64,000 bases of DNA from positions 372,001 to 436,000 of the forward strand of contig JAJQZP010000042.1 of assembly GCA_025403435.1 (NCBI GenBank), in the 5' to 3' direction. Below, piece after piece: positions 1 to 11,850 of the stretch. The translations under genes were made by a program, and so were the position numbers. Within the stretch, counting starts at the first letter, position 1. Every line of letters starts with the position of its first letter. The notes under the pieces were generated by a model that was given only the letters and a program-made list of their open reading frames with translations, made no database searches and was not told the origin of the DNA. Origin of the DNA: Artocarpus heterophyllus (Eukaryota > Streptophyta > Magnoliopsida > Rosales > Moraceae).

Positions 1-470
1 GTATTAAATAACCATACAGGTTTTAATGTGGTAATGATAAAAACTTAAAGGTGAGTAATGGTTTTCTCTACTGAGCATATTGTTGCTCATTCCCTTATAT
101 TTTTATCTTTTTAGGACTCACTAAGTGTGAGGTGGCTACGAGAAAAATAGTTGAGGAAGCTATGTAGCTATATTACATTGGGACTGCTTCAATTGTTAAG
201 AATGTTCTTCATGATAATGTAAGCATTAATTGTTACTTTCTGTGACTGTATTAAAATACGTTGAGGGTTAAAATGATGATGACGAAAGTTTATATTATTA
301 AATTTAAGGTGCTACATTAAACTGTGGTTTAATTGTCGTTTATACTTTATTTTTGATTTGAGAGTTTTCATTTAAGCCCCGGGCAACTTTATTTTTAAGA
401 TTTTACTTTTATTTCTGATTTTTATTTTTAATTCATTAAAAACTGTTAACCCCTATATAGGGGTGTTACA
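1..470 (+). mobile_element. F1 long LTR, 3' part, cut by window edge
   Basis: The right end reads AACCCCTATATAGGGGTGTTACA, shown here in two parts: AACCCCTATATAGG then GGTGTTACA. The same end occurs in reverse at 59843 in a copy with both ends and a target duplication, which defines this boundary at 470. A block with the words 'aaactgtggttt' about 150 bp before the end is also shared. No coding capacity is seen. The left part lies outside the window, so a target duplication cannot be tested. Orientation is inferred from the complete copy. Confidence 0.7.
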
Positions 471-1007
471 AAACACATCTAACATTATCAAACTTTGATT
501 TTTACAAAACTAATGCAAAAATATGATTCAAATTTGAAAATATTCAAACCCAAAACAACACAATCCAATTTTACAAGCATCTAAAGCACAAAATATTGCA
601 TAATCATCCACAAACATCAAAACATATTTCTCATAATTTTTATGCTAAAACACAACTTTAAATCAAAGTTCAAGTTTTAAAAATCTAATCTCAAAACTTA
701 ATTTAAAAGAGTTGCTTGATCTTGAAAACGTCCAAGTTTTCTTGATCTATGAGTTTGTAAGAGGTTGTTTGTGGATTTTTGAAATTTTTTCTAAAAATTT
801 TGAGGTTTTTTTTCAATTTGTTTCGTTAAAAAAATTGTTATGATTAGATATGGTAGTTTCTAATTTTATATTTATTAATGTGTGATTTTGGACCAATAAT
901 TTTTCATCCAAGGTTAAAACAAGAGAGTCTTATGAGACCTTTTAGGAAGGAGCCTTATCATAGTCTTATACACGCGTACGTGTGGTATGATCGAAAAGAA
1001 TAAAAAC

Positions 1008-1040
<33 letters not shown>

Positions 1041-2405
1041 ATGTATGTATGTATGTATGTATGTATAAAAGGAATTGCTGGTTTCCGAGCAGGATCGGTT
1101 GAGGAGAAAAAGGCAGAAGAAGGGATGCTCGGTAAAGGTAAAACTAACAGGAGCAGCATCCAAATTCATGCCCATTGTTAGCGACGATCTACTGCTGTAG
1201 ATATTTCTGAGACTCCCTAGTCTCTCATTCCACGGAATATATCAGCTGTAGAGAAACGCTAGGGTCACTTATCACCCTTTCGTCCTCTTTTCGCCACATA
1301 TGCTTTACGATTCTAATAAAAATAAAGCATAGTAACAAACTAATGTTTTGTATTTTATTCCACCTATGCCACTTATCAATTGATTTCTTTTTTGTTCTAT
1401 AGATTACATTTCTTTTTTTCTTTTTAACCAAATAATATACTTAGACATTATACGTTTTTGTTTATATATGTGTATGTGAATATTTAACATTGCACACTTT
1501 TTTGTTAAAAATGTTATATATAACGTTTATGACTTGAAGCATCGTCTCGACAATGTTCTCATAAATTTATTTGTCTATGTGCATACTGTAATTTAATTTG
1601 TGTGACCCATGTTATATTTGTTATTGTTCCAAGTTCCTTTTTTTTCTCTTTTAGAAACTATTCTGAATAACTCTGTTTATTGTTTTTACCATCTATTATT
1701 CGTTACTTCTTGTCATTAATCGATTAAACTATACATGTATGAGTTTTGTTCAGATATGCTATTAAAGCTGATATATAATAAATTTTTTGTCATTACCGTT
1801 TATTTTACCTTTAAAAAAAGTATGTGTGGTTAAAACTTATATATATATATATATATATTTATAAACGTATAATGTATAAGTGATTAAAAGAAAAAAAGTT
1901 GGACGTTTTTGAATCGTCAAGTTGTAATAAAATACAGAATAATGGTTTGTCTGCCCCGTTACAAAAGAAGTCTTGAAACAACCGGCTATAACCGGTAAGC
2001 TCTTCCCTTTGCCCCAACCATAATCCGCTAAGTGTCAATTTTAGGTGGGGGAAACTTACAACAGAAGTCTGGGTGGGGGCTGTAGAAAGAGCCTACTTAT
2101 ATGAAAGTTAAATAGATTGTACATTCTTAGTAAATGTTACGTTTGCATCATAAATAATTTATTTATAACTAGAAAAAAAGAACCTGTTATGTTGGGAAAT
2201 CGAATATTTACCATTTAAATGTAAAATTTACTAGTCGCTTAGATGCCTTTTAAGATCAATCTCCACATGAATTCGACTCTGTGAATGGCTGAGCAAAGTC
2301 ACCGTCGTTAGAGCGGAAATGGAGAAAAGGATATTTGGGAATTCTTGAACTTTTAGGTCTGCATTATGCTATTAATTTTTATTCCTTCTTTTAAATGTGT
2401 TATTT
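471..2405. other. AT-rich intergenic DNA, no gene recognised
   Basis: I see no coding region that I can support. The stretch contains a TA/ATGT microsatellite at about 1009-1066 and a short TA run near 1840-1858. Short open frames here arise from low-complexity sequence. Confidence 0.6.
1009..1066. repeat. TA and ATGT microsatellite
   Basis: A run of TA dinucleotides passes into repeated ATGT units. The two short open frames that cross it on opposite strands are products of the repeat, not genes. Confidence 0.9.
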
Positions 2406-2680
2406 CCCTCTTCTCCCGATACAAAATGAATCATGTAGTTTGGAATCAATGGCTTAATCGCATAGAATTGGCTCCAAGAGAATTGCAAATTGAAGCCTCA
2501 AATCTCCGTGCCAAACTAGTCGCGACGACCAGATCAAATCCGATTTCAACTGATTTAGCGCCTTTATGACTCAAAATTTGGTGTTGCCATTCCTGCAAAT
2601 CGTCGTGCCCAGCTTGTTGTCATTGCAATCCATGCTAAGCTCGACGGAGGAGTGACTGCCTCATATTTTTTTAAGAAACC
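2406..2680 (+). other. Possible degenerate gene fragment
   Basis: An open frame (2426-2569) reads MNHVVWNQWLNRIELAPREL and continues to a stop at 2567-2569. Directly after it, another frame reads a protein-like stretch including KFGVAIPANRRAQLVVIAIH up to about 2680. Base composition is less AT-rich than the surroundings and codon use looks coding-like, which suggests two pieces of one frameshifted gene. I do not recognise the family. It could also be chance in a GC-richer patch. Confidence 0.25.
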
Positions 2681-3825
2681 TCGGAGAATTTTCTTTTCTT
2701 TTCTTTTTTCTCTTTTTCCATTTTTATTTGTTATTTTTTTATTTATTTTTTATTTATAAGTTTAATTTGATCTGTTGATTTGTATGTTTGCATGTAATTT
2801 TTAAAATTTTTGTGTATTTTTATAATTTTCTGGTAAGGACAATCATAGTGCTGCTGTTTATGGCAATTACCAGCTAGTACCTATTGGGGGATTTTTGTTT
2901 AGGCCAATGATAATTAGATACATGCCACCCATCAACAATTAGTTTTTGATACTTGACCACACAAAGGAAAATGAATGATGTCCATAAAGCCAAAAAACTC
3001 TGAAGACCTTAAAAGGACCTCGACCTCCTTGTCGGATCAGGCATACCTTAAGAGAAAGGTCAAGGGACCTGAGCGAAATAAAGGTTAATATATTTGTAAA
3101 GCTGAGCATGTGTTCACTTGTTAGGGTGACTATTTCTGACTCGACACGTGCCCTATAACACTCAAAGGTTCCGAAAAACATGAGCACACACGAAACTCGA
3201 GAGAAATAATGAAAAGGAGAATTAGGAACATTCGTGATGGGCCTTTCCCAAGAGGAAAAAACAAGCACAAACCCTAAGCTCAATAGGGATATGATGTGTC
3301 AAAGATCTAATGATTGTGGAGGCAATCTGTAAACCGTTGACAACCTTGCCATAAATTGGATGCAAACCAATAAAGCGAAGACAAATTAATTATTCTCCTT
3401 CTAGCCCTACTATTCTTTTTTTTTTTTTTCTCTACTTTGCTCTAAAATATCTCCATTACTGTTTGGTTAAGCAGTGAAATGTCTTTATAAATCTGTCAGT
3501 GACCATTCAAAGGCGGCAGAGCTCCAGGCATTCAACCAGAGATCATCAGAGTAGGTACGAGGAAATTGATGTTTGGAAATTCACTCCAACAATATCTGCA
3601 GTGTATACCTTGAGAGTATATTTGATTTTTTATATACAAAGTATGCTGTGATATTTTTTTGCAATTATTAATCTTTTTCTGACACAAATCAATCCAATTC
3701 TTAAATTTTTGGCATACTCGTAAAAAGCCCTTTTTGATGAGTAATCAACCGACTTTTCAATTCTTATAAGCTCTTTTTTTTTTTTTAGAAAATTAAATCT
3801 TATTAGCTCTTTTCGACCAACTTTA
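2681..3825. other. Intergenic DNA, no gene recognised
   Basis: There are T-rich tracts near 2690-2760 and 3415-3430 and a 114-codon reverse open frame (2939-3283) with no recognisable domain. I see no transposon ends that I can define here. Confidence 0.5.
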
Positions 3826-4255
3826 CATAAAATTAGAGACTCAAAAAATACTTGTAGAACTCTATCATCCATCTTCTAGATCTGTCTTCTCTGAATAATT
3901 ATTTAATAACAAAATTCTTACAAATTTAAAATTAAATAATAATTCTTAGACGGTGATGATAAACTGCCATGTAATTACATGAAAAACCTAGATACGCATT
4001 ATAACCTTTAAGGAACCATAACCGGCATAAATTAATTAATAAATAAATAATTAAATAATAATTTAATCAACCATAATTAATTAATAAGCATTCACCATAT
4101 AATTCCATGACAATATAAATATATAGAAACCCTAGAGTGCCAACTTTCTAAAAAATTAAATTCAAGCATAGGAGAGATCAAGATCACATAATTTATTTAT
4201 ATAGCATGGTCATAAACTCGTAAATTTATGTAAAAATCGGAGCTCTGATACCAAT
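3826..4255 (-). mobile_element. F2 copia leader fragment with primer-binding site
   Basis: This stretch aligns by eye with 43622-44060 and 47590-48033, the untranslated leaders of the F2 copia elements downstream. Shared words include 'agagactca', 'catccatctt', the run of TTAATTAAT repeats and 'aagcataggagagatcaagatc'. It ends in GCTCTGATACCA (4242-4253), the reverse complement of the initiator-methionine tRNA primer site TGGTATCAGAGC, followed immediately by an LTR start. Only the part nearest the 5' LTR survives; gag and pol are missing to the left. Confidence 0.8.
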
Positions 4256-4293
4256 TGTTAGAAAAATAATATGCAGTAGAAATTTAAAATTTT

Positions 4294-4728
4294 TAATTAA
4301 AGTATTTTCTAAAACACGAGTTTGACACACTATACGCAAAAATTAACAAATTCTATTTTATGGCCTACCATACGATCCATTATATAAATGGGAAAATGCT
4401 CCTTTGCATTATGAACAACAATAGTATGCCCAATCATTGTAGGTATGATGGTAGACACTCGGGACTAAGTTACTATTATTTCTTTTTTTGCTTTTGTGTT
4501 AAGTATATTAATTTTTATTAAAAATGATTGGCTACAAAAGGATTTTTTTAGTGAATGTGCCACAATTAATTCTCCTATTTTTATTATTTTTTTTAAGACG
4601 AAGAAACAATTTCTATTTTCTCTCCTATTTACTACAGCAGCGAAGAATCAAATTATCACTATGTTTAATCCTTTTAATTAAAGTATTTTTTAAAACACAA
4701 GTTTGATACGCTATATGCATAAATTAAC
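4294..4728. repeat. 54-bp direct duplication bracketing a 327-bp insert
   Basis: The LTR segment beginning taattaaagtatttt occurs twice, at about 4294-4347 and 4675-4728, with a 327-bp AT-rich insert between. The other F2 LTRs carry it once. The pattern suggests a local duplication with filler DNA rather than a transposon, since the duplication is far longer than a normal target duplication. Confidence 0.65.
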
Positions 4729-5516
4729 CAGATCTTACTTACCTTGTATGCCGAAAAGTTCCCGCAATCTATGAAGAGAAGAACATTTTAAAAGAGCCTC
4801 AATCAACTAGTTTTCTTTGCTATTCTCTATCCACGATTGGTGTATGTGTTGGTACACTCATACAGCTCTTCTTTGGTGGCTCTCTTTCCAACCAATTGAG
4901 AAATACTCAGAACTACCGTTCGTGATTTGTGAACAATAGCTCTTCAAGGAAGTTTCAAAGACTTACAATATAGAGTGTTCACTCTTGATCTCTCAACTAA
5001 TCTAAATAACTTATGAGTCTCACTTCTTATTTATAGAGGTCAGATCTGTGGTCAGTCATTATCAGACAAGGCCTTAAATTCAAGTTTGAAACAGTTTCAG
5101 AGTCAAAATCCATGTAATCAAATTCTGTCTCTAACTATAGTGGTTGACCACGATGCAAAGGCATTGTCCACCGCATCGTCGCTGATCCTGGAGTTTGAAT
5201 CTAATTTGAACAAGATAGGTTGATCTGATAGATCCTATCCCAACTGATTGGATAAACCTTATCTTATTATTTCCCGGTATCTTTTATAGAGCCTCAATTT
5301 TTGTAATGCCCGTCAATTTTTATGTAGCAGATATTGTTAGAAAAATAACACATTAAGTATTTTCCCTTATGATATAATGTTACTGACTATTTTATTTTAA
5401 GTTTGATGAAAGGTGACAGTCACGTTGAATTGGTGTGCTCAAGGTGTTCATGTCAGATATAATGTGTGCATAATAATTAATTATGTTTAGTGGTATTTTA
5501 GTGTATATGATAGTTT

Positions 5517-5648
5517 GGTAGGCCGATCCTTCAAGATCGGCAGGCCGAATTGTCTCTCATGGAATGGTAGGCCAATTGATTTTATCGGCAGGCTAGACTG
5601 AGCAGTCGGCAGGCCGAAGACTGCTGACGAGCAATTAGCAGGCAAACC
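5517..5648. repeat. GC-rich motif cluster, F3-A left
   Basis: Exact TCGGCAGGCCGA at 5537-5548 and 5606-5617, with degenerate copies between and on both sides. The F3 copy at 13411 has no such cluster in the equivalent place. Confidence 0.85.
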
Positions 5649-7126
5649 CCCAAATTTGTGATATCAGTGATTATTGTGATTAGATGAGATGTGCTGAATG
5701 ATTAGCTTAATTTTGGTCTATTTCCTTATTTTATGTGATGGAATAATTTGAATTTTATAGATGATTGAATTATTTGAAATGGTTTCCTATTTTGAAAGTT
5801 AAAATATGGTAAGTAGAGCTAAATCAGTTGACTTCCCTAATCCTCTCCATTCCCCACGTGATTTGCCTCAAATTTAGTCAAGAAAATTCTAACATAATAG
5901 AGAATATTGACCCCCTTGCATTATTTTCATTCACTTTAATTTCACACTCTCTATCACATGCTCTTTTTCTCCCTCTCTCTCCAAATTATCTTAGACACTT
6001 TCTCTCCCTCTTCATCATGTTTTTCACCCCTCCTCTCCCTTAATTCTCCTACTATTATTTGGATGAAATATTGTTTCTCTTGGGTGAATTCAAAGGAAAT
6101 TTGAGAAGAATTATTTTGAGGTAAGAATTTGTTCTTGTTTTATTTTTGAAATGTATTTTCCCCCTTTAATCAAACTACTGTATTGTTGTCTAGGAATTTC
6201 TGTTTGCTTTGAAATTTTAGTATGATATTCGTGTATGTGTTATGTGATATTCCTCAAAATTTCACGCCATTTGGAGTTTTCTATATTAAGATATTAAATT
6301 TTTAGTCTCTGCTACTCATAATAAAATGTTGCTGATTGGTTATGCTACGCAAAAACTATAGTTTTTGTTTATAGGGAAAATGAGAGTTATTTTGCACAAA
6401 ATTTGGAAGATATGTTGAATTGGAAAGTCTCATGGTGAAATGATAAATATTTTACGCATTATTGAATTTTAATTAAGACAAGGTTTGATGACTGTTCTAT
6501 TAGTGAATTTTTGGACTTCTTGTTTTATGACATTTTTGGGTCAATAAATGAATTTATTTAGTGTTGAAACTTTTTATGCTGCTATATTTATATGTTAATA
6601 GATTTTCATAACAATTTTAGAGTTTAAGCAATTTTATTTTAACTATTTGAAAATAATGATTGTATGTAACTCACTGCCTAATATGTTTGAAGTTATTTTT
6701 GTCTTTGACTTTTAATGCACGTTTTGGCTTGTTGTGGAATTTATTTAAAGGTAATTTTCGGATATGTTATAGTTCTAGGTGCCTATTACATGCAAGATTT
6801 TTGTGGAATTATTTTGTGAAATAAATACTTTATTATATGAATGTTAGATAGGACTGCTCACTGTTTTGGTTGTACTAGCAGATTTCATGTTGTTTTGGTT
6901 ATCAAAGGGAGTTTTTATGACCAACGAAAAATCATGATATTATGTTTATATGTTAGCTTTTTTTTCCCTAGAGTCTCATGCTCTAATTATGTATGAATTG
7001 TGAGTTATTGAATTATGAATACATAAGGATCAAGCAAGTATTAGTGTTGCAGTTTTTGCATGAGTACTTATAAGTTGGTAAAATATATTTGTGTTCATGT
7101 ATTTCTTAAAATGGAGGTGTGTATGT

Positions 7127-7506
7127 TGTGGCATACCCTGCCCCACTCAAGTCCCCATGAGGCCCGTAGGTCGGCCCCCGGCATAATTGGCTCTTATTGC
7201 GGCGTAACCAGGCCCACTCATTCGTATTGTCCCCTCTAGGTCCCACTGGTATCTCAGGGTTTTCTTTCGCGTCCCTCATGGTTCGAACCTTAAACCTCCT
7301 TAAGAGGTTCTTATTTCCTTCATGAGTACCAATTGAGGTTTAAGGTTCGAACCATGAGAGACGCGAAAGAAAACCCTGAGGGACCAGTGGGCCTCAGAGG
7401 GGACAGTACGGATGAGTGGGCCCGGTTATGCTGCAATAAGAGCCAATTATGCCGAGGGCCAACCTACAGGCCTCATGGGGACTTGAGTGGGGCCGGGTAC
7501 ACCACA
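7127..7506. mobile_element. Foldback element, 380 bp, with TATGT duplication
   Basis: Two arms of about 170 bp are inverted copies of each other at roughly 90 percent identity by eye; the spacer between is about 35 bp. Ends are TGTGGCATACCC and GGGTACACCACA. A 5-bp duplication TATGT lies at 7122-7126 and 7507-7511. The F3 copy at 13411-16805 lacks it at the matching place (about 15540), so an empty site is visible. Both arms include the palindrome GGTTCGAACC, which resembles a tRNA B box. The 67-codon open frame inside is an arm sequence, not a gene. It may be a MITE-like foldback or two short LTRs in inverted arrangement. Confidence 0.85.
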
Positions 7507-8402
7507 TATGTATTATGGTATTGGATGATTCCTTGAATATAGATAAATATTAATTTTATTTTTATATGAATATATGACATGAACATTCCAAGAAGTGAGC
7601 ACATCGAGACCACGGCGATGTCATCTAAAGAAAAGATTTAGTAAGCAAGTCAAGTAAGTATATTCTCACCTGCAACATAATAAAATTTATAAAAGTTTGA
7701 AATCTATGTTTATGTTGGTCTTATAATGATTTCCATGATGATTATACATGATGTTTTATTATGAAAGTTTTGATGTATAAAAGTTTATGCATGTTTTGAT
7801 GATGATGTTTTTCAAAGCATATAAGTGTATATATATATATGTATGTATATATATGTATCACCTAAATGAGTGTTGCACACCTTGTGTTATGTTTATGTTT
7901 ATGATGTCATATTTGGTTTGGGATTTGCTACCCCTCTCCTCTCATGACGGCGTGCATATAATGATGCAAATGGTGCAACACTTGAGCCCTTAAAGATAAA
8001 ATGAACAAAGTTTTAATATGGTTAATGTTAATGAAAGATATGTTCAATATAAAACTGTGCGTAGTGTACTGTTATGATGATGATGATTATGGTTACGATG
8101 TTTCATAAGGATGTTCATAAAATGTTTTACATTGTGAGATAGAAAATGTACTTACTAAGCTTTTGCTTACTCAGTTTTATATCATGTTGCAGATAAGGGT
8201 AAGAGGATTATAGAATATGTGGAGGGTGGAGATAGGTGTGTGAGCATGAAAGGATAGATTAAAAGTGGAAGAATGCCAAGCAAGAGTTTTAAAGTTTTTG
8301 AGCAATGATTTTATTTATTGTGTGTTGAGATTTTTTTTTTTTTTTTTTGCACTATGTTGAATTAGGATATTCTTTATTTTATTTGCTATTGTTTTTGCAA
8401 TA

Positions 8403-8574
8403 GATCGACATGCCGATTATTGTTGATCGGTCTGCCGATTTGGTATCAACCTACCAATTTATGAGATTTTAAAACCCAATTTTACAGAGCTTCGGACAGC
8501 CTATAGGTAGTTAAAGTTTGGACTATCGTTCATGTTCGGCCTATCGGTGTCTAGAGTTCGGCCTACCAAACTGT
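8403..8574. repeat. GC-rich motif cluster, F3-A right
   Basis: Degenerate units such as GATCGGTCTGCCGAT, TTCGGACAGCC and TTCGGCCTACC occur in both orientations. At the matching place the other F3 copy has an unrelated inverted repeat (16602-16639). Confidence 0.7.
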
Positions 8575-11033
8575 GAACAGAATTAAATAATAATTTTAAA
8601 TTTTACTTGCATTATGGCTTCATTAATTTGGTATTGATAACTATTTAAGTAAATATAAAAAGGTTTTGAAATATTGATATTTAGTTAAAAAAATGTATAG
8701 ATAGATCCTGGGATATGTTTGTAAACTATGTTTTAAATTTAAATAGTTTATCTAAATTAATAGTAACATGGATAAATGTAACGACATCTATGACATCCGT
8801 AACGAGCGTTACAATTTTAATTCAAATAACCCAATAGAGAAGTTATCTGATTAAAATAGTTATATACAGATAAACCCATACAAATAAGATATTATCCACA
8901 ATAATTCAACATGTTTATCTTGAATTAATTACAAAATTAATTCAACTAATAAACTAACATCAATTATTAAATCCAAAACCTGAATTTTAGCCAATCTAAT
9001 AATGTAACATAAGTCACCAATTTATTAGAAAAGAATACTGTATCATTACAAGATTCATTGCAAGTTAGTAAAGGGGACCTGATGGACCTCTATAGTTCAA
9101 GCTCCCGATAATTATGAAACCTAATATCCCAAATATACATTTCATAATTATCAACTCTAACGCTACTCTACTAAAAGCTTAGAGCTACCTCTTTAACTAT
9201 ATAGAATTACGAAGCCCAAATAGTTAAGTCTCCATCACATATCATAATGTATCGTATCCCCACAGGATTATCCATAATCGGCTAAAAATTAAATTTTTGT
9301 CTTACCTTCCTGATATTTTTCTCTTACGTTTCATTATCTCACCATCAAAAAACTTACTATCCAAAAACATTATACCATTCGGTTACACCTATGTATCCAA
9401 ATGGATGAGTGCTCTAGTTTTCCAATTACAGGATAACATATATAAGAGGATATCATCGACTCCTAAAGAGGAGCTATGGATTCTGTATCTATGAATAATA
9501 AGTCTACGTTATCAAGAGTCATGTCTCCAACGTACTGGTATGTGTACCAACATAAAATGTGGATGTTACCCTTTGGTACATCAAAAGACATAATGTTAGA
9601 CATGTATGCCCTAAGGAGTAAAAATGTAATACGTTTTTGTAGACATTTTTATTAATAAAGAATTTATTCATTTATATATACCAAATCTTGTCCTCTTTAC
9701 GTTCATATTCGTTGAATGTATGATAAGCAAACAGTAGTCTGAGACTGTCAGTTTAAACCTTAAGGATTGGGCATATGATGGACTGATTATGCAGAAGACA
9801 CGATTCTTAAGGTGATGGTCTAAAACATATGATCCGTAATTGAGGGAATAAAGTTAGGCGCTTTATTCATGTAAATATTGTTATGTTGTCTGTATCCCTT
9901 ATAGAATATGGTTTGTCTTGACCATCGGAGTTGGACTCCGTGAATAGAAACATTGGCATGTTGTCATAGGTGATGATGTGTTGGATCGGGACATAAAGTG
10001 AATTGATTTAGATTAATAATTCTTTCTCAGCAAATCAATTCACTTTAGACAGTCATTTGTATTGTATTTTAATCCTGAGATGAATAGTGGGCCCGTTATC
10101 TCGACTTGTGTCTTTTGATGTACCAAAGGGTGACACACACATCTCAATAGTGGTATGCATGCCGGTACGCTGGAGGCATGACTCTTGATAGCGTAGACTT
10201 GTTATTCATAGATATGGAATCCATAGCTCCTCTTTAGGAGTAATGATATCCTCTTATATGCGTTGTCTTGTAATTGAAAAAAACTGGACCGCTCAACCAT
10301 TTGGATACATAGGTGTAACCGAATGATATACTATCTTTGGATGGTAAGTTTTCTAATGGTGAGACAATGGAATGTAAGATAAAAATAATCGGGAAGGTAA
10401 GACAGAACTTGTCCTTAAGCCGATTATGGATTATTATATGGGGATACGATACACTATGATATGTCATGGAGACTTAGCTACACGAGCTTCGTAACTCTAT
10501 AAAGTTCGAGAGTGCAGTTCCAAGCTTTTAGTGGAGTAGCGTTAGAGTTGATAATTATGAAATGTATATCTGGGATATTGGGTTTCATAATTATCACGAG
10601 CTTGAACTTTATAGGTCCATTTGTTCCCCTTTGCTAGCTCACAAAATCCTGTAACGACACGGCGTGCTTTTCCAATAATTAGTGACTTATGTCAGATTTA
10701 TCAGATTGGTTTAAAATTTGAAAGAATTAAATAATTCATGTCTATTTATCGGTTGAATTAATTTTGTAAGAAATTAGTTCAAGATAAACTTGTTGAATTA
10801 TTGCGATCAGATAATTCTTGTCTGTTTATCGGTTGTTTTAATTTTGGACAAATTAGATCAAGATAAACTTGTAGAATTATTGTGAATTGATTTATTTTCT
10901 TAGAGATTATCTTGATAAAGTTTGTTTTGATCAGATAACTTCTCTATTGGGTTATTTGAATCAAAACTGAGACTTTATCCTTTAGAATCTCGGGTGGAAA
11001 ATAAAAGATTCGCGGAGATTTTTTCTCAGGAGT

Positions 11034-11092
11034 TTGGCCTGCCGGATGACGTGTTTGGCCTGTCGATGGGGCCTGTTCGGCCTGCCGATCAG
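11034..11092. repeat. GC-rich motif cluster in F2 solo LTR U3
   Basis: Exact TCGGCCTGCCGA at 11077-11088, preceded by TTTGGCCTGCCGGA and TTTGGCCTGTCGA. The cluster precedes the TATA box of the LTR. Confidence 0.85.
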
Positions 11093-11207
11093 CGAGTGAT
11101 AAGATTACGTGTTTTCACACGGATCTTATTAGACATTGATCCAAACTTGATTCTGTTTCAAGTTTTTGAGACCTAATCTGATAAGGACTGACCCCAGGAG
11201 CAATTGC

Positions 11208-11214
11208 TATAAAA
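11208..11214 (+). promoter_or_regulatory. TATA box of F2 solo LTR
   Basis: TATAAAA followed by a G-rich stretch. The reverse-oriented LTRs have a similar element at the same place (for example TTTATAAAGG near 36780). It presumably marks the U3/R boundary. Confidence 0.55.
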
Positions 11215-11850
11215 AGGGAGTGAGTCTCATGATGTACTCAGATCAATTGAAAGATTAAGAGTGATACTCTTCTAGTGAGCATCTGAAAAATCCTTGAGAG
11301 CTTTTGTTTACAAATCACGAACACTAGCTTTGGGTTCTCTCTATTGGTTGGAAGGAGAGTCACTGGTGGAAGAGCTGTACGTGTGAGCCCACACTCACTC
11401 CGATTGTGGATAGAGAATAGTAAAGAAGACCAGTTGGTTGAGGCTCTTTTGGAACGTTACTTCTCTACACAGGTTACAGAGGTTCTTCAGCACATAGAGG
11501 TTAGTAAGATCTGTCTAATTTATACATATAACATGTCAAACTTGTGCTTTAGAAAATACTCTGATGAAAATTTTTTTAAAATTCCGCTGTGCACTTTGTT
11601 TCCAACACATAAGTCAAGGCAATGGGCCCACTATTCATCTCAAGATTAAGAGACAACACATATGATTGTCTAAGATGAATTGATTTGTTGAGACAGAATT
11701 ATTAATCCAATTTAATTACACTTTATGTTTCGATCCAATACATTGTCATTTATGACAATGCATCAATGTTTTTATTCGCGGAGTCCACCTCCAATGGCCA
11801 AGACAAACTATCTCCCGTTAAGGTGTTAACTAATATATGGAATTCTACAA

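Larger units (their letters stand above)
5302..8813 (+). mobile_element. F3-A solo LTR-like element, 3.5 kb
   Basis: The ends are TGTAATGCC (5302) and GAGCGTTACA (8813), and the element is flanked by a perfect 5-bp duplication ATTTT (5297-5301 and 8814-8818). The flanks rejoin to continuous F2 LTR sequence. A second copy lies at 13411-16805. TG..CA ends and a 5-bp duplication fit a solo LTR, and the TGTAA..TTACA form is common in Ty3/gypsy elements, but I see no internal domain to prove it. A pyrimidine-rich tract (about 5930-6050) follows the first fifth of the element, like a transcribed leader. Two TCGGCAGGCCGA-type clusters lie near its ends and a foldback element is inserted at 7127. Confidence 0.85.
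9594..11607 (+). mobile_element. F2 solo LTR, 2014 bp
   Basis: The ends are TGTTAGACATG and TTTCCAACA with a perfect 5-bp duplication CATAA at 9589-9593 and 11608-11612. It is the reverse complement of the LTRs at 36384, 44061 and 48034, so it is a solo LTR of the same family. It landed inside an older, oppositely oriented F2 LTR. TATAAAA lies at 11208-11214 and the GC-rich cluster about 120-170 bp before it, so the cluster sits in the U3 promoter part. No primer site or internal sequence is present on either side. Confidence 0.92.
4256..11825 (-). mobile_element. F2 copia LTR, reverse-oriented, split by two insertions
   Basis: The LTR starts with TGTTAGAAAAATAA at 4256, directly after the primer site, and is recovered as 4256-5301, 8814-9593 and 11608-11825. 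Removing the F3 element (ATTTT duplication) and the solo F2 LTR (CATAA duplication) restores the order seen in the LTRs at 36384, 44061 and 48034. The last 300 bp are missing at the right, where it abuts a fragment of the F5 LTR. Unlike its relatives it lacks the TCGGCAGGCCGA cluster: near 5145-5200 it carries a different GC-rich segment with GGTTGACCACGATGC and CATTGTCCACCGCATCG. It also holds an extra insert at 4348-4674. Confidence 0.85.

Noticed and set aside
7262..7365. GGTTCGAACC as evidence for a tRNA gene
   Set aside because: Only a B-box-like palindrome is present. There is no A box at the right distance and no cloverleaf can be drawn.
7333..7536. 67-codon open frame
   Set aside because: It lies in one arm of the foldback element and is explained by that inverted repeat.
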